This document shows positions 13,312-18,194 of a stretch of DNA of 18,194 nucleotides, one piece after another. The notes under the pieces are model-generated. The model ran no database searches and had not been told where the DNA came from. It worked only from the letters and a program-made list of their open reading frames with translations. Each line of letters begins with the position of its first letter. The stretch's first letter is position 1. The stretch is from JBFWQM01 sp050249455 (GTDB lineage: Bacteria > Pseudomonadota > Alphaproteobacteria > MPNO01 > VGEU01): assembly GCA_050249455.1 (NCBI GenBank), contig JBFWQM010000093.1, forward strand, positions 1-18,194, written 5' to 3'. Position numbers and translations under genes: made by a program.

Positions 13312-15009
13312 TTGAGCGCGACGGGGACGAACTGGAGCCAGTGGGCTGCACGCCGGGAGCGTGCCGGCGGCCGTCGCCTGGACGGCTGGGCCGTCGCGAC
13401 GCTCGTCGTGGCGGCGCTTCTCGCGCTGCCGGTCCTCGTGGTGGGCGGCTACATCTTCGCCCCGACCGGCGGCGTGTGGGATCACCTCGTCGATACCGTG
13501 CTGACGCGCTACGTCGTCAATTCGGCGGCGCTCCTGGTCGGCGTCGGCGTCGGCACCTTCGTGATCGGGGTCGGCACGGCGTGGCTGGTCACAATGTGCC
13601 GATTCCCGGGGCAGAAGGTCTTCGAGTGGGCGCTGCTGCTGCCGTTCGCGCTGCCGGCCTACGTCATCGCCTACACCTACACCGGCCTGCTTGACTTCGC
13701 GGGGCCGGTCCAGACGGCGCTGCGCGAGGCGTTCGGCTGGTCGCGCCAGGACTACTGGTTCCCCGCCATCCGCTCGATCGAGGGCGCGATCGCGATGATG
13801 ACCCTGGTGCTCTACCCCTACGTCTACCTGCTGGCGCGCGCGGCGTTCCTGGAGCAGTCGGTCTGCGCGCTGGAGGTCGCCCGCACCCTGGGGCGCGGCG
13901 CCTGGCGCTGCTTCTTCTCGATCGCCCTGCCGCTGGCGCGGCCGGCGATCGCGGCCGGGCTGTCGCTCGCCCTGATGGAGGCGCTGGCCGACTTCGGCAC
14001 CGTCAGCTATTTCGCGGTCGACACCTTCACCACCGGCATCTACCGCGCCTGGTCGGGCCTCGGGCAGCCGGCGGCGGCGGCACAGCTTTCCGCGGTGCTG
14101 CTGGGCTTCGTGCTGCTGGTCATGGTGGCGGAACGGCTGTCGCGCGGCCGCGCGCGGTTCCACCACACCACCTCGCGCTACCGGCATCTGCCGGGATACC
14201 GGCTGCGCGGGGCGGCGGCGGCGGCGGCGGTCGCGGCCTGCGCGCTGCCGATCCTGCTCGGCTTCCTGGTCCCGGCCGGGTTCCTGCTGGCGTGGTCGGT
14301 CGAAACCGCCGACACGATGATCGACGCCAGCTTCGTTCGCATCGCCGCCAACAGCCTGCTGCTGGCGGTGGTCACCGCGGTGCTCGCCGTCGCGGTCGCG
14401 CTGCTGCTCGGCTACGGCGCGCGGCTGCACCGCTCGCCGGCGGTCCAGGCGGCCACGCGCGTCGCCGCCATGGGCTACGCCATCCCCGGCTCGGTGATCG
14501 CGATCGGCATCCTGCTGGTGTCGACCCGCTTCGACCACGCGATCGACGGCTGGGCGCGGGGCCTGGTCGGCGTGGCCACCGGCCTGATCCTGACCGGCAC
14601 GCTGGCCGGCATCGTCTACGCCTACCTGGTGCGGTTCATGGCGGTGTCGCTCAACGCCATCGACGCCAGCCTCGCCAAGGTGACGCCCAGCATGGATGCG
14701 GCGGCCCGCACCCTCGGCTGCCGGCCCGGCGCGGTGCTGCGCCGGGTCCATGCGCCGCTGATGAAGGGCAGCGTCCTGACGGCGGCAATCCTGGTGTTCG
14801 TCGACGTGATGAAGGAGCTGCCGGCCACCATCATCCTGCGGCCGTTCAACCTCGACACCCTGGCGATCCGCACCTACCAGCTGGTTTCCGACGAGCGGCT
14901 GCACGATGCCTCCAGCGCCGCGCTCGCCATCGTGCTGTTCGGCATTGTGCCGGTGATCCTGCTCAGCCTCGCGATCGCGCGGTCGCGGCCGGGAGAGCGG
15001 GGTGGCTGA
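13312..15009 (+). CDS. Fe3+-type ABC transporter permease, fused two-domain (FbpB-like)
   Basis: About 565 residues with two tandem permease domains, the layout of FbpB/SfuB-type ferric iron importers. Each half carries an EAA loop for the ATPase: LEVARTLGRGAWRCFFSIALPLARP in the first, and DAAARTLGCRPGAVLRRVHAPLMKG in the second. Around twelve hydrophobic segments are visible, the first at DGWAVATLVVAALLALPVLVVGGYIF. FGTVSYFAVDTFTTGIYRAW and KELPATIILRPFNLDTLAIRTYQL are typical of the iron(III) and related family. The start is uncertain: TTG at 13312 has a weak GGGA seven bases before it and gives MSATGTNWSQW; GTG at 13276 is in frame but lacks a ribosome site. It overlaps the ATPase gene by 8 bp. 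No periplasmic binding protein gene is adjacent. Thiamine or phosphonate-type uptake is less likely. Confidence 0.88.
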   Translation: MSATGTNWSQWAARRERAGGRRLDGWAVATLVVAALLALPVLVVGGYIFAPTGGVWDHLVDTVLTRYVVNSAALLVGVGVGTFVIGVGTAWLVTMCRFPGQKVFEWALLLPFALPAYVIAYTYTGLLDFAGPVQTALREAFGWSRQDYWFPAIRSIEGAIAMMTLVLYPYVYLLARAAFLEQSVCALEVARTLGRGAWRCFFSIALPLARPAIAAGLSLALMEALADFGTVSYFAVDTFTTGIYRAWSGLGQPAAAAQLSAVLLGFVLLVMVAERLSRGRARFHHTTSRYRHLPGYRLRGAAAAAAVAACALPILLGFLVPAGFLLAWSVETADTMIDASFVRIAANSLLLAVVTAVLAVAVALLLGYGARLHRSPAVQAATRVAAMGYAIPGSVIAIGILLVSTRFDHAIDGWARGLVGVATGLILTGTLAGIVYAYLVRFMAVSLNAIDASLAKVTPSMDAAARTLGCRPGAVLRRVHAPLMKGSVLTAAILVFVDVMKELPATIILRPFNLDTLAIRTYQLVSDERLHDASSAALAIVLFGIVPVILLSLAIARSRPGERGG

Positions 15010-16111
15010 GCGGCCGCGCGACGTGGTCGCCGCGCGGACGGCCGGCCTGTCGGCCGAGGGCATCAGCCATGCCTTCGGCGACGTCGAGGTCCTGCACGAA
15101 GTCGACCTCGTGGTCGCGCCGGGCGAGGTGGTGTGCCTGTTCGGCCCGTCCGGCTGCGGCAAGACGACGATGCTGCGCCTTCTCGCCGGGATCGAGCGGC
15201 TGCAAAAGGGCCGGGTGACGATCAACGGCCGCCTTGTCGCCGGCCCGCAAGCCCACGTGTCGCCGGAGGCGCGCTCGGTCGGCCTCCTGTTCCAGGACTT
15301 CGCGCTGTTCCCTCACCTCACCGTCTACCAGAATGTCGCGTTCGGCATTGCGCACCTGCCGCCGCGCGACCGCCACGCGCGCGCGATGGAAGTGCTGGAG
15401 CAGGTCGGCATGGCGGGCCATGCCGACAGCTACCCGAGCACGCTTTCGGGGGGCCAGCAGCAGCGGGTCGCGCTGGCCCGCGCCCGCGCGCCGCGCCCGC
15501 GCCTGTTCCTGATGGACGAACCGTTCTCCAACCTCGATGTGCAACTCCGCCGCCAGGTGCGCGACGTGGTCCTCCACGTCCTCAAGAACTCCACCGCGGC
15601 CACGCTGATGGTCACCCACGACCCCGAGGAGGCGATGTTCATGGGCGATCGTATCGCCGTGATGCGCCAGGGACGCATCGTCCAGGAGGGGACGCCGGAA
15701 CAGCTCTACCTGCGGCCGGCCAACGCCTACGTGGCGGGCCTGTTCAGCGACGTCAACCGGATGACCGGCACCGTGGCGGCCGGCCACGTGCGCACCCCGA
15801 TCGGCGTCGTCTGCACGCCGGCGCTGGCCGACGGCCTTGCCGTCGAGGTGCTGGTGCGGCCGGAAGGCGTCGTGCTCGGCGCGCCGGGGGACGGCAGCAA
15901 CGCGGCTGCGCCCGGTACCGTGGTGGCGGCGCGGCTGCTGGGTGGCTCCAGTCTGATCCACGTCGCGGTCGCCGGGCCCGATGGCGACGCGCACGTCCAT
16001 GCCCGCACCGCCGGCGTGCGCCGGCCGGCCGAGGGCGAGCGCGTCGCGGTGTCGCTCGACCCCGAGCAGACTTTTGTTTTCCCGCTCCAGGCGCCAAATA
16101 AGGACTGCTGA
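15002..16111 (+). CDS. Fe3+-type ABC transporter ATP-binding protein (FbpC-like)
   Basis: A 369-residue cytoplasmic ATPase that powers the preceding permease. It shows Walker A GPSGCGKTT (48-56), Q-loop Gln98 in LLFQDFALFPHL, signature LSGGQQQRVALARA (148-161), Walker B LFLMDEP (168-174, Glu173), D-loop SNLD, and H-loop His206 in VTHDPEEAM. LFQDFALFPHLTV is characteristic of the ferric iron branch. The last 120 residues form a TOBE-type regulatory domain (VRPEGVVLG ... GGSSLIHVAVAG ... VSLDPEQTFVF). The GTG start is supported by GGGAGAG a few bases upstream, and it overlaps the permease stop by 8 bp. The signature lies in ARARAPRPRLF where most relatives have ARALAPRP, a minor change. Confidence 0.92.
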   Translation: MAERPRDVVAARTAGLSAEGISHAFGDVEVLHEVDLVVAPGEVVCLFGPSGCGKTTMLRLLAGIERLQKGRVTINGRLVAGPQAHVSPEARSVGLLFQDFALFPHLTVYQNVAFGIAHLPPRDRHARAMEVLEQVGMAGHADSYPSTLSGGQQQRVALARARAPRPRLFLMDEPFSNLDVQLRRQVRDVVLHVLKNSTAATLMVTHDPEEAMFMGDRIAVMRQGRIVQEGTPEQLYLRPANAYVAGLFSDVNRMTGTVAAGHVRTPIGVVCTPALADGLAVEVLVRPEGVVLGAPGDGSNAAAPGTVVAARLLGGSSLIHVAVAGPDGDAHVHARTAGVRRPAEGERVAVSLDPEQTFVFPLQAPNKDC

Positions 16112-16161
16112 CGCACGGCTTTCAAACTGGCCTGTTAGGCGTCGCGCCGTCCGGGCCGGCG

Positions 16162-16190
16162 TTGCGGGGGCAGGGCCTTTCTGCCATCAT
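16162..16190 (+). promoter_or_regulatory. Possible promoter for tatABC
   Basis: TTGCGG (16162-16167) and CATCAT (16185-16190, 4 of 6) lie 17 bp apart in the 113-bp gap after the ATPase gene. Transcription would begin near 16197, leaving a 28-base leader to the tatA ATG. The -35 keeps only TTG, so this is tentative. Confidence 0.35.
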
Positions 16191-16224
16191 CCGCCCGCCC
16201 GGAAACCACTTGGGAGAGCCGGTA

Positions 16225-16467
16225 ATGGGTTCATTCAGTATTTGGCATTGGCTCATCGTCCTCGTGGTCGTCCTCATCCTGTTCGGCGGCGGCGGCAAGC
16301 TGTCGCGGCTGGCCGGCGACCTGGGCAAGGGGATCACCTCGTTCCGCAAGGGCCTGAAGGAAGGCTCGCCCGAGGGCGAGACGACGGCGGCCCAGGAGCC
16401 GCCCAAGAGCATCCACCAGGGCGCGACGGTGGACGGCGTCAAGAAGGACGAGCCGGTCAAGGGCTGA
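16225..16467 (+). CDS. tatA: Twin-arginine translocase subunit TatA
   Basis: An 80-residue protein that oligomerises to form the Tat translocation pathway for folded proteins. The N-terminal membrane helix (about 5-20, SIWHWLIVLVVVLILF) ends at the invariant Phe20-Gly21, followed by an amphipathic helix (LSRLAGDLGKGITSFRKGLKEG) and a flexible, charged tail. MGSFSIWHWLIV is the standard alphaproteobacterial TatA start. The ATG at 16225 has GGAG eight bases upstream. An upstream in-frame ATG (16162) would put charged residues before the membrane helix and is rejected. The hinge reads FGGGGKLS, one residue longer than the usual FGRGKIS. It lies 31 bp before tatB and is followed by tatC. Confidence 0.95.
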   Translation: MGSFSIWHWLIVLVVVLILFGGGGKLSRLAGDLGKGITSFRKGLKEGSPEGETTAAQEPPKSIHQGATVDGVKKDEPVKG

Positions 16468-16498
16468 TACGACGGTCCTGGCCGTGAGGTAGCGCGGC

Positions 16499-16948
16499 AT
16501 GCTCGACATCGGCGGCGCCGAGCTCCTGGTCATCGCGGTGGTGGCCCTGGTGGTGCTTGGCCCCAAGGAGCTTCCCGGCGCGATCCGCACCGTGTCGATG
16601 TGGACGCGCCGCGCGCGCGAGCTGGCGCGCGAGTTCCAGGGCGGCCTCGACGACATCGCGCGTGAAGTCGAGATCGACAAGATGAAGGCGGAGCTGCGCG
16701 CCTCGATCGAGGCCGACGAGCTCAAGAACACGATCCGGAACGAGTTCGACGAGCTCGGCCGCGACGTCGAGCGCACGGTGGACCCGGAACGCGACGTCGC
16801 GGCGCTGGCCTACGGCCCGCCGGCGCCACCGCAGCCCTATGACGCCGATCTGGCGCAGGAGATCGCCAAGACCCCGGCCGAGGAGCCGCCGCCCGGCGAC
16901 GCGGAGCGGCCGGCCCATGATCCCGTCAAGTCCGGGACCGGCTCGTGA
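16499..16948 (+). CDS. tatB: Twin-arginine translocase subunit TatB
   Basis: A 149-residue protein that works with TatC to bind twin-arginine signal peptides. MLDIGGAELLVIAVVALVVLGPKELP carries the TatB hallmarks: Glu8 in the membrane helix and Gly21-Pro22 at the hinge. A long amphipathic and coiled-coil region follows (about 28-95: WTRRARELAREFQGGLDDIAREVEIDKMKAELRAS), then a Pro-rich tail. GAGG lies nine bases before the ATG. The stop overlaps the tatC start as GTGA (16945-16948), so the B and C subunits are coupled, in keeping with their stable complex. Confidence 0.95.
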   Translation: MLDIGGAELLVIAVVALVVLGPKELPGAIRTVSMWTRRARELAREFQGGLDDIAREVEIDKMKAELRASIEADELKNTIRNEFDELGRDVERTVDPERDVAALAYGPPAPPQPYDADLAQEIAKTPAEEPPPGDAERPAHDPVKSGTGS

Positions 16949-17733
16949 GCGACGGGCCGCCCGACGACAAGAAGATGCCGCTGCTCGAGCACCTGGTCGA
17001 GCTGCGCAAGCGGCTGCTCTACTGCATCATCTTCTTCTTCGCGGCCTTCCTGGTCGCGTTCTATTTCGCCGAGCCGATCTTCGGCTTCCTGGTGCGCCCG
17101 CTGGCCCATGCGATGGAAGGGCGCGCCGACGCGCGGATGATCTACACGGCGCTGCAGGAGGCGTTCTTCACCTACGTGAAGGTCGCCTTCTTCGCCGCGA
17201 TGTGCTTCTCGTTCCCGGTGTTCGCCTCGCAGGTCTGGATGTTCGTCGCGCCGGGCCTGTACCGCAACGAGCGGCGGGCGTTCATGCCGTTCCTGCTGGC
17301 GACTCCGGTGATGTTCGCGCTGGGCGCGAGCCTGGTCTATTTCTTCATCTTTCCGGCAGCGTGGGACTTCTTCCTGCAGTTCCAGACCCCGGGCGGCGAG
17401 GGCACCCTGCCGATCCAGGTCGAGCCCAAGGTCGACCAGTACCTGTCGCTCAGCATGCAACTCATCTTCGCCTTCGGGCTCGCGTTCGAGATGCCGGTGG
17501 CGCTGGTGCTGATGGTGCGCACCGGGCTGATCTCGGCCGATGCGCTGGCGAAGAAGCGCCGCTACGCGATCGTGTTCGCCTTCATCATCGCCGCCGTGCT
17601 GACGCCGCCCGATCCGTTGAGCCAGATCGGGCTCGCGCTGCCGCTGATCGCGCTCTACGAGGTTTCCGTCTTCCTCGGCCGCATGGTGGAGAAGCGCCGC
17701 GCCGCCGAGGAGGCCGCGCAAGCGGCGACGTGA
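16945..17733 (+). CDS. tatC: Twin-arginine translocase subunit TatC
   Basis: A 262-residue six-helix membrane protein that is the signal-peptide receptor of the Tat system. Conserved points are MPLLEHLVELRKRLL (Glu15), FAEPIFGFLVRPL, FSFPVFASQVWMFVAPGLYRNERRAF with Glu109 (equivalent to the E. coli Glu103 site), GLAFEMPVA with Glu182 in a membrane helix, and LTPPDPLSQ. GTG start chosen because it overlaps the tatB stop in GTGA and gives the usual short charged N-terminus MSDGPPDDKK. The C-terminus is an Ala/Arg/Glu-rich tail. A small hairpin follows the stop codon directly. Confidence 0.97.
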   Translation: MSDGPPDDKKMPLLEHLVELRKRLLYCIIFFFAAFLVAFYFAEPIFGFLVRPLAHAMEGRADARMIYTALQEAFFTYVKVAFFAAMCFSFPVFASQVWMFVAPGLYRNERRAFMPFLLATPVMFALGASLVYFFIFPAAWDFFLQFQTPGGEGTLPIQVEPKVDQYLSLSMQLIFAFGLAFEMPVALVLMVRTGLISADALAKKRRYAIVFAFIIAAVLTPPDPLSQIGLALPLIALYEVSVFLGRMVEKRRAAEEAAQAAT

Positions 17734-17737
17734 CGCC

Positions 17738-17755
17738 GCCGGGAGGGTTCCCGGC
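17738..17755 (+). terminator. Small hairpin after tatC
   Basis: GCCGGGA (17738-17744) and TCCCGGC (17749-17755) form a perfect 7-bp stem with a GGGT loop, starting five bases after the tatC stop codon. There is no T-run beyond CGCGATTGTG, so termination would be partial at best. Confidence 0.4.
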
Positions 17756-17760
17756 CGCGA

Positions 17761-17789
17761 TTGTGTGAATCTGGCAAATGGCGGATAAA
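17761..17789 (+). promoter_or_regulatory. Possible promoter for serS
   Basis: TTGTGT (17761-17766) and GATAAA (17784-17789, 4 of 6) are 17 bp apart in the only AT-richer stretch between tatC and serS. The start would fall near 17796. A 7-bp stem CCGCGGC/GCCGCGG (17798-17804 with 17811-17817) would then sit at the very 5' end of the serS message. Confidence 0.4.
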
Positions 17790-17833
17790 CGGGGCACCCG
17801 CGGCCGGTTCGCCGCGGCCCGTCAGGTGTACCG

Positions 17834-18194
17834 ATGCTCGATCTGCGTTGGATCCGCGAGAACCCGGAAGCGCTCGACGCCGCGCTCGCAAGCCGTGGCG
17901 CCGCGCCGGCGGCGGCGCGGATCGTCGCGCTCGACGCCCGGCACCGCGAGGCGGTGACCGAGCTGCAGCAGCTCCAGAGCCGGCGCAACGAGGCATCGAA
18001 GGAGATCGGCGCCGTCAAGTCGAAGGGCGGCGACGCGGCGGCGCTGATGGCGGAGGTCGCGACGATCCGCGACCGGATGCAGGCGCTGGAGGCGACCGTC
18101 GCGGAACTCGCGCAGTCGGTCGACGAGGCGGTGCAGACCCTGCCCAACCTGCCGGCCGCCGACGTGCCGCCCGGCCGCGACGAGGCGGACAACA
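17834..18194 (+). CDS. serS: Seryl-tRNA synthetase, N-terminal part (cut by window edge)
   Basis: The first 120 codons of a class II aminoacyl-tRNA synthetase that charges tRNA-Ser (and tRNA-Sec). MLDLRWIRENPEALDAALASRG is the standard SerRS start. It leads into the long antiparallel coiled-coil arm that grips the variable arm of tRNA-Ser (about 28-105: LDARHREAVTELQQLQSRRNEASKEIG, then EVATIRDRMQALEATVAELAQSV). The arm closes with LPNLPAADVPPGRDEADN, just before the catalytic domain, which lies outside the window. AGG lies about seven bases upstream of the ATG. Position after tatC agrees with the tatABC-serS order seen in many alphaproteobacteria. Confidence 0.97.
   Translation, partial: MLDLRWIRENPEALDAALASRGAAPAAARIVALDARHREAVTELQQLQSRRNEASKEIGAVKSKGGDAAALMAEVATIRDRMQALEATVAELAQSVDEAVQTLPNLPAADVPPGRDEADN

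Noticed and set aside
12451..15225. A 924-codon open frame on the minus strand across scpB, the permease and the ATPase start.
   Set aside because: It is rich in Arg, Asp, Gln and His in a pattern typical of the antisense of GC-rich genes, has no recognisable domain, and lies over well-supported genes.
16162..16224. Longer TatA starting at ATG 16162.
   Set aside because: It would place 21 extra residues with charges before the membrane helix. The ATG at 16225 has a good ribosome site and the family N-terminus.
1..18194. Search by eye for tRNA genes, CRISPR repeats, insertion sequences, toxin-antitoxin pairs or defence genes.
   Set aside because: Nothing with the needed structure or protein motifs was seen. 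The REP-like element is the only clear repeat.

Overview
The window reads as chromosomal DNA from a high-GC alphaproteobacterium, probably of the Rhodospirillales type. Third codon positions are almost all G or C. The block dgt-argS-SPOR-nagZ-(site-2 protease)-scpA-scpB ... tatA-tatB-tatC-serS follows a gene order I recall from that class. An ErpA-type Fe-S carrier and exonuclease III sit beside dgt. I see no tRNA, rRNA, CRISPR array, transposase, integrase or phage gene.

Left part (1-3138). On the minus strand, in reading order, lie a CorA-type Mg2+ channel, a short 2-oxoglutarate/Fe(II) oxygenase-like protein, and the 5' end of an iron-sulfur protein of QueG-like type that runs off the left edge. 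Divergent from corA is an orphan periplasmic TRAP (DctP) receptor with a recognisable promoter. Its membrane partners are not in the window.

Middle-left part (3145-5809). A minus-strand row runs erpA, xth (exonuclease III), a class I SAM methyltransferase and a DUF1499 membrane protein. The last three overlap by 4 bp at each junction. A hairpin closes the converging DctP and DUF1499 genes. A REP-like pair of 38-bp inverted arms fills the gap between erpA and xth.

Centre (5963-13158). Divergent from erpA is a tightly packed plus-strand operon: dgt (dNTP hydrolysis), argS (Arg-tRNA), a SPOR-domain membrane protein, nagZ (peptidoglycan recycling, TTG start), a site-2 protease, scpA and scpB (condensin partners). 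Most junctions are overlaps of 1-14 bp.

Right part (13159-18194). After a 153-bp gap comes a two-gene Fe3+-type ABC transporter (fused permease plus ATPase, no binding protein). It is preceded by a Fur-box-like dyad lying over a weak promoter. Then come the twin-arginine translocase genes tatA, tatB and tatC, and the 5' end of serS.

Most of the window is ordinary housekeeping DNA, and I found no convincing undescribed multi-gene system. The points most worth a second look are the Fur-like site and the iron transporter splitting the scpAB-tatABC neighbourhood, the REP-like inverted repeat, the xth-methyltransferase-DUF1499 trio, and the orphan TRAP receptor.
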